Shown here: positions 22,737 through 36,100 of the stretch, piece after piece | Numbering within the stretch: the stretch's first letter is position 1 | Layout: each line of letters starts with the position of its first letter | NCBI GenBank assembly: GCA_018466975.1 | Contig: CM031556.1 | Location: 124,001-188,000, forward strand | Direction of reading: 5' to 3' | Source: Sparassis latifolia | Lineage: Eukaryota > Basidiomycota > Agaricomycetes > Polyporales > Sparassidaceae | Length of the DNA: 64,000 nucleotides | Notes under the pieces: generated by a model | Told to the model about the DNA's origin: nothing | The model's database searches: none | The model's input: the letters and a program-made list of their open reading frames with translations, nothing else | Translations under genes and position numbers: made by a program

Positions 22737-24226
22737 CGATCACAAGCGTCCTGCTCACAAGAACGACAAGAGGAGTCAAGGGTGCAGAATGAGAGTTGTG
22801 CGTTCGGCGCGGTAGCAGAAGCCGTCGTTCGAAGGGCCAGAGATATGTACTAGGTACTGCAGACCGGCGATGGCCCCATGTCGCTGAAGATAGCAATGAC
22901 GGGACCCCATACTAGTCTCTCCTAAGCAGTGCTAGGGGTCTTACCACCGGGATCGCTGTTTATTATCTCGCAAACTACGACCGAGCGTGCTGGGAAAAAG
23001 ACAATACTGTGGGCGAAGGCTTTTTTGTGATCGCAAGGGCTACGGCAGAGACAAGGTGCTTCAATCGCAGAGCCTACTGTCCGTATGTAGTTCTTCACTG
23101 CGTTGCAGAGACTTACTCGGCACAGTATTTTTGCAAGGTTTGACTCAAAGCTCGTGTTTGATATGAGTGGCAGTGAATATAGATAGCCTGCCCAATAGCA
23201 CAGATACAGATCGTCCTGACGAAGGCCAATACCCAGCAAAAATTGGCTAGAAGATGCACAAAGCTTGCAAAGAGATAGCAAGAACATTTCGCCTGAGAAT
23301 CCTGGATGGTTTACAATCGAAGGAAGGACTAGTTATGTTGCCAGGTCAATCAGGGAATGAGGGAAATGGCGAGACACATGGCGTCTCCATGAGTTCACAA
23401 TGACCATAGTACGTGTTTGAATGGTCGTAAACGGAGACACCTACAGAGCCCGTCTAGGCAAATGATCAGTAGCGTAGAATTCGTGAGTTCCCGCGGAATC
23501 CAGAAGAGGGTGGAACCAACGAAATACTTCCAAAGAGTGTCATAACACCGACACATGAATTTCCAGTGCACCGGTTCGTTCTCTTCAAAGAAAACCCCGA
23601 TGCAACGACAGTGAGACTAATCATCATGCCAAGCTGCCCGACAAGCCTCAGTGGGTAACGAATTATGCTCATTGATATTTGCTGGGCATTCCTCGCACGC
23701 CATGATTTTGTTGGACTTGTACCTGTGCTGCATCTAGCGCTGCAGCCCTCCCGCCTTGCTGCTGCGCCTGCAACACAAATTCTGTAACGCTTAACTTGAG
23801 AATGAACTAGTATCCTGTTAAATTAGCCCTAACGGGCATTAAACTCTGAGAGGTGGAATAGTAGTCTCGCACATGAAGACTGTGCGCAGACGATACGTAC
23901 CATGACGTTTGACGAAGTCGGAGCGCTGGCATCGTTGAACAACAGTTAGAACGAGTTAAACTTGAACTTGAGAGGGCGCCTAAGTTCATGGGAGGCTTAG
24001 TCAGCACAAAGCTGTGGAATAATAGGCGCCGATACTCTGCAGCTTGTATGCCATTCAGCCTCCAGATCCGTTGTGGTTTCTCGACTGTGTAGTATAATAG
24101 GGTCATACCTGTGTCGAAGGTTGTTCTGGCAGATTGGGGTAAACCGGCTTAATTGCCCTAGGACACGGCAGTGAATCGGTTCAAGACCTCAACTGAAGTG
24201 TGACTAGACCTTGCGGCGTTTATACC
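22737..24226. other. 1.5-kb intergenic stretch without a supported gene
   Basis: Two minus-strand ORFs stand out by length (22922-23287, 121 codons; 23807-24106, 99 codons). They carry no domain, signal peptide or splice-consistent extension that I recognise. I do not call them genes. Confidence 0.45.
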
Positions 24227-26638
24227 ATGTTCAAGAAACCGTTAGCGGATCTCAAAACCTCGGGTACGTCTATTTATCGAGAAGTTGGTATGATTTTGTA
24301 CCACCATTACGGTCTCTTTTTAGCACCTCTGCGAAGTTCAGACCGGAGGAAATTGAAGCAGCGAGTACTGCAGTCCTTCGATCACCTCGCGCCGGAAGAC
24401 GGAGATCCTCTTGTGCCCGAGGGACTGCTCTCTCAGAAGTTTAGTACGCACTTGAACGAACCGGGTGTGAGCGTTTTTCTTCTCCGTCTATGCCCGACGC
24501 GATGGAGGAGTGATATTGCAGGTAGCGTACATCTCGCCGGAAGGCGATCCTCTGTGGTTCACGATCGGGAAGGGCTCCGATGACCTTGTTCCGACAGGTG
24601 AGTTGCTCACTCAATGGTTTTAGCCGACCGAAAGCGCATCTGATGCCCTGTTCGCAGTGTACACGTTATGGAAACAACCCGCACTACTGCCGATACTCTC
24701 CACTCCCTCGGCCGTGATCCCTAAACTCGTGGGCGGAGCAGACTTGATGATTCCAGGAGGTAAACACATCCTCGCGTGGCGCGTTTGCCAGGGTTGACCG
24801 ATATCCAAGTCGTCCAGTATTCATCTTCGTTGACCCCTGATCAACTCGTGTCCATCACGCAGTTCCACCGCGACAAGATCGGTTTTCCGATTGCCGTAGG
24901 ACGCATGGCCATGTCTAGCGATGCGCTGAAGCAAGCGCTAGAAAAGGACTCCAAAGGCAAGGCCGTATACGTCCTGCAGACGTGGAAAGACTTCCTGTGG
25001 GACATGGGGGTGAGCAAGAAGATGGACGTGCCAGAGGCGAGAGTAATTGAAGTCGGGGAGCCGCCATTGGGCTTGGATGGCTCGTACTCAGATTCTGGAG
25101 AAGACGAGGCTCAAGATGAGCCCTCCGTAGGCGAGAGAAAAGTTGTCACTAGGCAACTCGTGGCGGACGATCACTCATCAACGGAGCCCTCTGCAAGTCT
25201 TCCGGAGGGCGACGAGCCCCCAGCGGTCGAAACGTTTTCCTCATTAACAGCAGAAGGTTGGTCTCACGGGTCTTCCTCCATCATGTTATGTGCCACATGA
25301 TGGGCTCATACATATTGTTACTTGCACCGCCGCCAGAGGTTTCAAACTGCCTACGAGAAGCACTGCTGCAGGCTCTGTCTACGACCCTCTCCGCCGCTCC
25401 TTCATCTGTGTTCCCAATCTCTGCGTCTGCTTTCTGGAGCTCGTACGTTCTCCCAGCAAGAGCAGCACATGTTCTCGGTTCCACAACAGGTGCGTGTCTC
25501 TCGCAGCTGCACCGAAGAACTTAATAATTTAAATACCATCAGACGCGATTGATGTCAAGCATTCGACGTACAAGTCCGTCAAGGTGTTTCTGAAAGCTTC
25601 GGCGAAGGAAGGCCTCGTCAAGCTCAAGGATGCCAAGGGCGGTGACGTCGTCGTCGCTGGTGAGTCCACCATGTCTGTTGCGTCCCTACGGGCTGACGTC
25701 ATCCCAGCCGTTTTCCCAAATCATCCCGCCGTTGCTGGGCATCACCTACACCGCACCGCGAAGGACGTCGAAACTATGGTACAGAACGCAGAAGATCGCG
25801 AACGCCGGAAGAAGGATGCAGAAGAAAAGAGGAGGGCCGAGATTCATGTGACGGAGTTTTGGAAACCATTCGGGAGTACCGTCGCGTGGTTTGTCGCGGC
25901 GCAGAAGGAGTGAGTAATTTCTCCCCTCCCGGGTGCACTGTGCGTGCTTACGACTGATACTGCTGGCAGCACGTCAGAGCTGTACACACTTCCGGACGTC
26001 AAGAGGATCTTCGATACGTACATATCATCTAAGAATTTAGTCAATGCTCAGGAACAACAGTATGTCAACGTCAGCGAAGACGCCGCTCTCCATTCTGCGA
26101 TCGTCAGGAAGAATGAGGATACCATCGAGTTCATGAAGCGTGATGAAGTCTTTGGTCGGATTAAGGACAGCATGCAGAGCTGGTATGAGATACGCGTGGG
26201 GGGCGCTGATATCATCCGGAAGTAGGCATCTATCTTTCAGGTAGGTTCGTAATATTGACCCTCGCTCGTTTCGCTCGTTACAGGAAAGGCCAACTCAAGC
26301 CGATTTCAGTCGTCATGAAGGTGCGCCAGGGCCGGAAAGCGTGCACGCTCGTCACCGGCTTCGAGCCATTCTCCCTCGTCGCGGATGACCTTGCGAACGA
26401 ACTGCGCAGGATTTGTGCCAGTTCGACCTCAGGTAGGTGAACCTCTGCGCATTCGCTCGTCCATCTGACCGCCCCTGGCTATGTTTCAGTATCCCCTGTG
26501 GCGGGCAAAATGTCGGACATGGAGGTCATGGTGCAGGGCAAGCAGGTCAAAATTGTGACGGATCTGCTTATCGCCAAGGGCGTGCCGAAGAAGTGGATTG
26601 ACAGTGCTGATTTGTCTGCGGGGAAGAGGAAAAAGTAG
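24227..26638 (+). CDS. TMA64: Eukaryotic translation initiation factor 2D (ligatin / Tma64 family)
   Basis: Non-canonical initiation and ribosome-recycling factor that delivers or removes tRNA at the 40S P site. Eleven exons: 24227-24263, 24324-24466, 24522-24597, 24658-24759, 24810-25256, 25337-25489, 25543-25659, 25708-25909, 25970-26221, 26284-26432 and 26490-26638; length checks (608 aa). It begins MFKKPLADLKTSAPLRSSD. The N-terminal DUF1947-like/PUA region includes VAYISPEGDPLWFTIGKGSD and LVGGADLMIPG. An acidic linker follows (residues ~200-260), then a winged-helix/SWIB region (ALLQALSTTLSAAP; FWSSYVLPARAA), KPFGSTVAWF and YTLPDVKRIFDTYI. The SUI1/eIF1-like C-terminus is VRQGRKACTLVTGFEPF and MVQGKQVKIVTDLLIAKGVP. 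No disruption seen. Confidence 0.95.
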
Positions 26639-26917
26639 GCAGGAAAAGTGGTTGAGTTCAATATCATTGTACACTAGTTATAGCATTAGGACATTGTTGA
26701 TTCGGGATTGATTTTGGCTTTGCGTTTACAAGTGAAGTCTGTTGTGCAAGTTCCTGCCGGAGAATGAGTGTCGGACGACGACTGAGTTCAATAATGTACA
26801 GTAGCTCGCGCCAAACCTATTGGACTCTATCTCCTGGTGTAATCCCTTCGTCCACTGTTCCAACAGCTGCAGATTACGCTACTAATAATGAAAGCTGTTC
26901 ATGATACCTGCAATCCT

Positions 26918-29900
26918 CTACTTCATTGCTGCCAGCAGAGTGGAATCGAGTAGCGGAGTGGATTTGGGGAGGAACAACGGGATGGTAGGGATTAATTCAA
27001 ATATACAATCAGGCCCTGTGTTCAGCCGAGGAGCTCGCATCACAACATGCACCCGGGAATCCTGTGATGGGCCTTCATGCCAACCCTCAGGGCCAGGTAC
27101 AGAGGAGGTAGTGACATTCTCCCCGCTGCGACCATCGCAGATACATCGCATGTCGTCACCAACGATAACCTGCATGAGGTTACCAGTCTCAACATGTCGA
27201 ATCTCGATGAATCTGGAGTTGAACAAAAGGACATAGGGCGGGTGGAAGGCCGCACGCTCCGCGGTCGCCTCCCACTCTATCATTTGAGCTGAGAGGCCCA
27301 CTCTTCCACCACTATCGACGAACAGCCCAAATTCTATGGGAGGTGTGAGAGAGTACATCGTATGGACAAAGTTGGGATTGTACCGTCGAAACATAACATG
27401 AATCGTCCGTCTTGTGTGCGGAATATACCCAAAGGTCGGCATGTTTCACACCTCTTATATATCATCTGCAGACGCGGGTCATTGTGTTTTTGGACGTTCG
27501 TCGTTGTATTGGAGTTTCTAAAACCCAGTCGTAAGAACCTGTCCACGGTTGAGATGTCTGTGCTCATGTTTGCACTTTCATCATTCGGAGGAGGAGCACC
27601 GCGCGTCGGCATTGTCGCTTCCTTAAGGCTACAAAACCGGGGTTCAGATTAGTCAATTACAGACGGCATAACAACCGTGCACGCACTCTTCAGGGTCCAC
27701 GATACGGAGCCCCTTCAAGCAGAGTATGACGATAACAGACCTCAGGAAAAGGATATCGAAGGAGTCAAGCGGCAGTGTGAATGTCTGATGTACAAATTGA
27801 GAGCTTATAGGATAATGTTCCTAGGAAAAGTGATGCATACTTTATACCGTTCGAACCACAGTGTATATCGAGAAAGAGGAGTAATCTGGGATCTATACGC
27901 CGTAGGTGATCTCTTAAGTCTTACCCTATCCGTGCCTACAATCGGCTGTAGCATCACAAAGTGACTTTCCTGTAAAAGTGAAGTATAACAGTGCGGTGAA
28001 GAGCGGTCACAGCACTTACCCCTTGTCCTTGCGCGGAGTAGATAACGAGTGTACGACCGTTGAGTTTCCCCACGCTGAAGAATTGCACATTTCTATCTCC
28101 ACTCGTATCTCCATTCAGTTGTTGTCGCGGTAGTGACGCCGACTGTTCAGCGGTCCTAGAAGATGATAGGGCCAGCGCCAACATGTCCATCTCGTAGGCA
28201 AATAGAGACTGAAGAGTACATAGTCATATGCCTAGGCCAACAGAGAAATAATCTGAGTGCGAACCTTTTCTGCGAGAACCAGCAATATACCGTCCTTTTC
28301 GAGCATTGCGCACTGGGTGACAAGTCTTAGATGTAGTACACGGTAATGAGCTGCGAGAAGATGAGTCAAGAGGGATTAACTGTCATCATGCTGGTAACCT
28401 ACCAGGCGAATCATCGAGGAATCTTAAATATAGACCATTACTACCTCCAACAATGACTATTGTTCCACCATCGGACAGTGCTGTTGCAAAACGGTTCAGT
28501 GGATGATGTTCATTAGTGCGACGTGCGTAATACCCACCAAACTTCACAGAGCAGGAAATTTTGCCCACAATATTGTAAGCCCTATCCTCGAGAGATGGAA
28601 TCGTGGAATCATGACCCGCATTTAGTGCAGTGGCTTCGTGAAGACCTAAGGACTTGATCTTAAAGATTTTCGTCGGACAGGCAACTTGTTGCAGCTTTTG
28701 TCTCCATTCATCACGAGCAGGCAGAGACGAAGTGAAAAAGGTATACGACACGTCTGGTTTGCCCCTATGACCAATAGTACCCAGATATACCGTGAACGGT
28801 TCGATCAATTGGTTCTGCAGCAAAGCGGACTCGCGGGAGCGCCTTGTGTCACTTTCTGATCGGAGGAATAGAAGCACGGTGGGACCTCTTGGATATGTAG
28901 GTGGGCCATTGCCAATAGTCAATGTCAAGAGGTCTACAGGTATTGGCTGATATAAATCAGTCTAAGTTGTGGGAAAGGAATTTGCGGCGCACCCGACGGT
29001 ATACATGGTATTTCGTGATCATGTCTTGCTCCTTCGGCTCCGTCATCACAACTATGAATCCAGTCAGATAACAACAGAGATACTAGTGTGAGACGTACGA
29101 TAGTGGTCAAAGAGGAGGACATGTAGGTTTGTAGAAGCATGACCTCGCTCAAAAATAGACCGGTCTTGTTGCAAGATCAATTGTCCCGAATGGAGGAGAG
29201 AACGCTCCTCATTCATTAGGTCCAGGCCCTAACACTTGATATCAGCATTTGTTGGAAGACGAACAGCTCACTCACATTAGGCTCGCCTGACTTGATGATT
29301 ATATTAGCACAATAGTGCCACATTTCGACCTTCTTCTTCGCTAATTCAACACCTGCTTCAGTCTCATCGTAAAGGGTCTGAATGATCTCCATCGCTCGAG
29401 GAATTATGTCATGGTCCTCGTGGCCTTGAGGCGTCTCTTGTAGCATGGCCTCAAGAAGAAGCCAATATCGGAATAGCCTGAGTGATGGGCGGTTTAACAT
29501 ATTCTTCATAGAGAGCTCACGAGCGTCGGGGTGCCGGAGGCATTCCTTCAAATTGGTGATGTGACGTTAGGATGATATTTGTCCAGAATATGTCCGTCAA
29601 GAACTAAATCACCTCATTGAAAGCTCGAAAAGCACTGTTTCTTGCAGCCTCGTAGTCAATATGGTATTCAGCGAACGGGTAATTCAGAAGGTAGTCCAGA
29701 TACGCGTCACGAAAATGTAGAACCGCATCATACACCTCTTTCGCGATGCTGCGGATCAGATGTTGTTGTTCACGCTGGATCCTGAAGAATTCGCTCAGCA
29801 TCTTTGAATGATGCATGTACAGTTCGGCGAAATTGTGGAAGACGTCCTGGATGAACTGAGTCTCTCTCTCCTTTGGTATAATTGGAGGATCCGCATGACG

Positions 29901-31128
29901 CAGTGGTGCGACGTAAATCTGTATTAGGTCGCAAACCGTTTCACAAACAATAGTGATCGCAATGCAAGGAACGCACCGTATTGAAACTTTCAAGATCCCT
30001 CACATAATCTATCTCTCCGCGTATCAACTCGAAGATGAGACTGGACACATGTTAGTGTACGCATGCCACGATAGTCATGAGGGAACTAACGATTGACGTT
30101 GGACCTCACGTTTACACAACCGTGCAGCTGTCTGCAGCCTCTCCATACGTTGAATAGCCAGCGACAAATTATCAGCCTCCACGATGTTGTCCATGTTGGC
30201 ACTGCGCAGAGCAGCAAGGGTGATAGCATACTTTCCAAGTTGTTCGCTGGGCTGGTCCAGAAGGTGTTGGAGGTCAAAGTACTCTTCTGTATATAGCTAC
30301 AGTGAATGATGAGATCCGTGCTATACACACAATCAACCGACAGGCATGACCTGACATACCAAAATGAACCGGTGGAACCCTACATTTTCATCCATGTAAT
30401 TCGTGTTCCGGATCATAACGGGTAAGTGTTCGATGTAAGTGCTGTATGCACCATCGAGTTCAGCCTGCATATTTATGAATATCTCGCCTACACCGTCAAT
30501 TAGCGGTCCCAGGGACCGCACTCGCGTGTGCAGTGTCTCGAGAAGTTTGCGACTGCATGTGCTGAGCCGAAGGACATTGCCGATGGTCTGTTCGATGAAT
30601 ACGTTCCATTCACTCGGTGGCATGTCAAGCGGTCTTGCCTGCCGCAGTGTTTCATCGAAAATCTGGGAAGTAAATACGTTAATGATACAGCTCTCTACAA
30701 TAGTATGCGACGAATACCCACAAATTTAATGGCATCGAGACTACGAAGATAGTGAGTTTCTTGATGTATCAGTTGGTGGATTGTACTTTGACAAGGGTGT
30801 CGGCATTCAAAAACAGGATAAAGTACAAGGTGTCTACGTACCCTTGCTTGTTGATATCTGCAATCGCCTCCGGGAAGTCAGAAGAGGTCTCCGCAGTGTG
30901 GCGTGACGTCCGGTTCCAGTGGGAACTCGAATCAGTCAGAAACTCGCTACTCGAGCCAGGATCTTTGAGAGGATAAACTCGATAGTCACTGTTGATAGTC
31001 GTCACAGATAAGGAGTCAGACAACAAGTTCGTCAGATCTGAATCTGGAGGAAGCACTGGGGTCGTTGGTAGAGTGATCGAAGACAGCCGACTGATGGGTG
31101 GGTCAACGTCTTGGTAGCGGTCAGTCAT
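26918..31128 (-). CDS. Rho guanine-nucleotide exchange factor with two DH domains, PH and CNH
   Basis: Activator of Rho-type GTPases; the PH-CNH architecture is that of the yeast Rom1/Rom2/Tus1 cell-wall-integrity GEFs. It reads from ATG 31128 (MTDRYQDVDPP; an in-frame ATG also exists at 31236) through many small exons. A Ser/Thr-rich N-terminus leads to DH1 (TIHQLIHQETHYLRSLDAI, then IFDETLRQARPLDMP, FIEQTIGNVLRLSTCSRKLL, AYSTYIEHLPVMI). DH2 starts near 30050 (LIFELIRGEIDYVRDLESF, YVAPLRHADPPIIPKERE, FRDAYLDYLLNYPFAEYHI, then LRHPDARELSMKNMLNRP and ETPQGHEDHDIIP). The PH domain lies around 29220-28650 (SLLHSGQLILQQD; DEWRQKLQQ). CNH fills 28580-26918 (VQFFSVGKLNGRTLVIY; IEWEATAERAAFHPPYVLLF; RFIEIRHVETG). 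Stop at 26918. Exact exon ends in the CNH part were not all resolved. Confidence 0.85.
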
Positions 31129-33110
31129 GGCAACATCAACTCCAAAGTCCAGAAAAAGTCTCCCCGCCACGAGCTGGAATTTGTAGCCAAGCGCCGGGCG
31201 CGCGCGCCAAAACATTGGTTGCTTCGTACTTCGCATGCACGGAACCGGAATTGTTTGGAGGCAGCAGTTCGAATGGGTGCATGTATTATTACATGCGTCA
31301 GAGACGTGCCCAGCAGCACTGAACAGTCATATCGATCGTAGTATTACTTATGGCTAAGACGCCTGTCGTACCTGGCGCTCGCGAAGCAGTCCGACAACAG
31401 AAAATGTCTTGAAAAGCTTGGTCGAAACGCATAAGCGAGGAAGACAAAGACGGAAGAGGCGGAAGTACTGGAAGTCAAACAGTTATTGCAGCCCGAAGAG
31501 ATTCAGGGAAATCGCCTCTCAGAGCTTATGTATTTGAGAGTCAGTGAGGGTGCGACGAACCCAAATCTCGCCTTATGAAGATTTACACGACGCACCTGCC
31601 TGGTGGAGTGACCGCAATTCCCGAGGCCCTTCAGACAAGGGGTGTTTGGGTAGCAGAAATTCGAGAGCTTACATATCAGCGAGTGCGACCTGGTACGCGG
31701 CGCAGGACTCTTCGCGCTGGAAGTATGCGTTCTAGAATGCAAGCCAATTAATCCACCAAATTAAGGACACCAGGAAGGGGGTTGGCTTCATGTGAGTTGT
31801 AGATGGATAGGTAAAGATGTATGATTGTTGCTAGACTCGCCCATTACAGCAACTGTACATTCGCGTAGGTGAGTCTGCGTAACGATCTTGAAGGTAAAGT
31901 CTTTTCATGATATTTACCTGCTATCCTCTGATGGATGCGAGGGACGTGAAATGCACTGGCACTGCTGGACCTATGAAATTCGCTTCCGACAATACACCTC
32001 TCTGGACACAGATATACCGTAAGGTACATTGCCATGACGAAGAATCGCCGACTGGAATCAGCCTTCAACGAGCGCTTGCTTGCACTGGCAGCAGCGATGG
32101 CGGTGAGTATCGCTCGGTCGCATCCGACTGCGAGAGAACTTCAGCGTCATCAATGGATATGAGTGGGAAAGAAACGTCGCTCCATGGCTCCTCCGAAAAT
32201 TAGGCTGGATGTGTTCGTCCAGAAGTACAATGGCTGAAACAAGATATTTCATACACATTATTCGGGCACCCACCGCTTGCACTCGTGAAGGCCGTCGGCA
32301 GTTTTCAAAATAAGAAAACATGTCATAGAAGTGCTTGTGTCCAACCTGTAACTACAAAAAGCTGGCTTCGACAATCTGTGCTTCTTCGTTGTAGCAATCG
32401 ACGATTTTTGCGTGACGTTAGGAACTTTCTGTTGTCCTGGGGCACAAAAGAGGACGAACAGGTATTCGCTGTGAAATCTTTCTGGGATGGCGCTGGGAAA
32501 TCTCCAGGTCATCGCTGTTATTGCCTGCCTGGCAAATAATTACAGTAAAGAGTACCAGGTGACGGAAAAACAAACTAAAAGACCCACTGTATACGGTCGC
32601 GGCGGTTCCACCTATCTCCGGTCCATCATTCACATTACGGTGTGATTACGGACACTACGTGTCGGCCAAGGACAACGGACCTATTCCCTGGCTTCTGTTC
32701 TATACGGTGATCCGTGGAGGAGTATTTAACTCGTCCTTGCTACTTCGGCCTGGTTAGAGGATCTAAAGCAACTAACGTGGTACTTAGGGTAGAGAATTCC
32801 CTGTGGCAGCCGCCCAATCATCTTCGATTTTGGTAGTAGAGTTAGGCTTTGATTTTGTCGATGGTTCCGAGTCCCAGATGTAGGCCACTCTATCGAGGGT
32901 AGTAGGAACGACCTGTCCAGTAAATCCAGACTTTCTCTGTCATCTATGAGTCGAATAGTTACACCAGAGTAAAGTCAAACATATCCCGTAACGAGCGCAA
33001 AGGTCGATCAAAGACGCGCGCCTCCCTAGGCTACGGGATCGCGGGAGAGGGAGTAACAACGCCGACGCGACTGGGCGCTTACGCGCTTGGTTCATGATTT
33101 ATTTCGAAAA
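31129..33110. other. 2-kb intergenic stretch without a supported gene
   Basis: It contains only short ORFs in all frames, none with recognisable motifs, and no long repeat. It separates the divergently transcribed RhoGEF (minus) and zinc-finger gene (plus). Confidence 0.45.
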
Positions 33111-36100
33111 ATGCCGATTTATTCAGAGCTTGCCAACTGGGACGGCTCTCTCGACCGTCACTATCGCCAGCGCACCCCTCCATCACCACCACCATCACTA
33201 CCACCAGCGGCATTGGCAACAACGGCGCCGTCAGCTGCGACAACGACGATAACGCTTCCTCTTCCTCTCCGCCTACCCCCCTCTTCTCATCAACACACGA
33301 GCAATACACGCCCTGCGCCCGCCATGCGTACGCCATCGTCTGTCGCTTGCAGTAGCCCGCGATATAAGCCCCCGTCGTCAGATGACCGTGACAGCACCGA
33401 CGTCGCCGCGATGCTCCTGTCGTACGAGTCAGATTCAGAGGTGCCGGTCAGTCTTGTCCGCCGTCCTCTTTGACTCGTCTTATATCCAATGCAGAGCTCA
33501 ATCTCAGCAGAGCGTGTCTCATCCGATCCAGACAAATCCGCCCCTGCAGTTAAACAGAGTCCGTACGTTCCCGGCGCAGACGCAGTTGCCGTGCCCGAAC
33601 TATTCAATCATCCCCTGTCGAACTCGTTACCTACCGCGGACAACGATACGAATATGACTGCGTCTGTCTACGCGCGGTTGAAGACCATCGCATCGGTGCC
33701 AGACACGTCCGTGCAGATGCACAGTCCGGTGCGTCACCTTGCTCTCTCGTTCTTTGCATATCCTGCGTTCGGGCTGTTTGGTGACCTGCAACCGCCGCCC
33801 ATCCTCCTTCCGCCTCGTCTGACGGTTCACGCAGATGTCCAATCCTCACCCTCGCGCCGTGCTCCAAGCCTCTCCGCAGAGCGAATTTCGTCCGGGTAAC
33901 AACATGCCCCGTGGACTCTCCGGCCCACACAGGCCGACCTATGTCCACCAGGTATGTACCAAGCCTCTCCCTGCATTGCGATTTGCGATAACCATGGTTG
34001 GACCAGCGATCTTCGTCAGAGGTCCGGCACCTCATAGAGCTACCTGACGCTCTATCACCCGCTCCCCAGGCGTCTCCCTCGCGCGCGCGATCGCAATACA
34101 ATACTACGTCACTGACTTCCACGTCTCAGGCCGTCGTCACGACGCGTCTGCCCTCCGACACGTACTCCCCCGGTTCCCTTTCCGTCACAGCGGATGTCCT
34201 AGTGGCATCCACCCCTGCTCTCCACGATGTCGCGAGCGCGAGCCAAATCCGTCGGGAGGAGCTTCAGGACAGCGAGCAGGTTGCAGATCTGGAGGTGCGT
34301 CGCTCCTCTCGTCACCCGCTTGGCTTTATTCACGCACTTTCTTCTCTGAAGTATCCGTCATTCGACCAAGAATGGGCGTTCGGCGCACAACCTGACGCGC
34401 CGGGCGACATCGTCATGGCAGGGCCGGACGATGTCCATAGAGTGCGGACGCCGACACCAGCGACCTGTTCGTTGGACCAACTCCCTGCACCATTCGCGTC
34501 GCTCGCTAGCCCTGCCGCGCACTCGGACGATGGCACGGCCGACATGCAGCTGTCGGACGACCCTGATGAGGCTGCCGATGCGGAGGACGCCGCGGTCGCG
34601 TTCATCGACGCTGCCGTGCACTTTCTCGTCCCACACACCTCGGAGCGAGGTGCGGTCGGTTACGAAGATGGAGGTGTGGATGCGGGTGTGGTTTCGGAGT
34701 CAAAACATTCGGGTGGGTCGCGGCAGGATGCAGGCGCCCAGGAGGTCGATGAGCAGACACTGTCGGAGCGGCGGTCAGCGCTGGAAGATCCAACTAGCAA
34801 TGTGTTGGTGGAAGCGCCGCACGGCCACATTATGGAGGCGGAGAATATTCTGATGGAGATTTCGACAACTACCACCGAGGATGCCGACAATATTGCAATG
34901 GAAATTTCGACAGCTACCGACGAGCGTCGTACACCGAATATCGATAATGACGATGATTCAATACCGGATGTGGCTCAAAATTCTACGGAAGTGCAAGGGG
35001 TGAGCTCTGAACCCATCTTCCCCAAGTCCAGCTTCGCGGAAATGGACGTATCGGTGCCGATAGAATCTGAGGACATGTTGTCGCCGGTGCACGTCGTCTC
35101 TCCACACAATCCGCAGCCACTTGGCTTTTTCCTTGGTGCAGGCTCGTCGAACAACACAGCGAGCTCAATCGTGCGCGATCTACCGATCTTATCCTATGAC
35201 GTGGACGCCGCGGACTTGATCGTGGACGAGATTTCATCTGCAGGATGCGACCCTACAGACGCGCTAGTCACTGAAGATGCAGTACGAGACTCAGACATGT
35301 CGATTAACCGTGCGGGCGTTGCGCCAATAAGCGCAGTTCACGGATCTGTACCGCAAACACCTCCGGCGACACGCATCGTGAGTCTTGTACTTGCATATTT
35401 ATGCTCTTCACGTTAACTCAAGTGGTGCGTAGCTACCATGCTCACTAAGTCCGCTCAGCACCTTGGAAAGCTCTCCTCCCGTGCCATTGGTGGTTCCAAC
35501 CCGTCAGCCCACTCGCACGAATCGTGCATATGTGTTCGTCCCACCTCTGCCACCTGGCGTGACCAAGGAATCGTACAAGTCGGCGTCCGAGTTCGCATTC
35601 CTCCAGGCTGCTACTACTCCTGCCCCGGTACCACCAGCGTCTGCATCAGCCTCGGCACCCCCGCTGAAACGCAAGCGCGGCTGCCCGTCTAACTCACAGG
35701 CGCAGCGCAAAAAGCCAAGGGCCGAAGCTCCCCACCGCCCCGCAGACTTCCACGTCGATGTTTTTGCTACGCTGGTCCCAAACTACCAAGTTAATGTCGA
35801 GGATGAGATTTACTCGACCCCTGGCGGTGTCTGTGTCGCGCTTCGGCATCTGCATAAGGACATCAGCATGGTCCTCAGTAGCATGCAGCTGCGCGAGCCC
35901 GCTGCATCGCCCATGCGGAAAGCACCCGCCGACACGGATCGCGGGTGCGAGAGCTTATTTGACGAAGAACGTCTTCCCGCTGTTTCCTCAGGGGTGCCCA
36001 CGCCCGGTATCACTCCTGACACCGCGAACGCGAGCACCCCACAGAGCCGGCTCACCTCGCCCATGCTGCCGCCGGCGCCAAACGCCGTGGGCAACACGGT

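Noticed and set aside
22922..23287. 121-codon hydrophobic minus-strand ORF
   Set aside because: Cys/Leu-rich but with no clear membrane-helix pattern, start context or neighbouring exon; not enough to call a gene.
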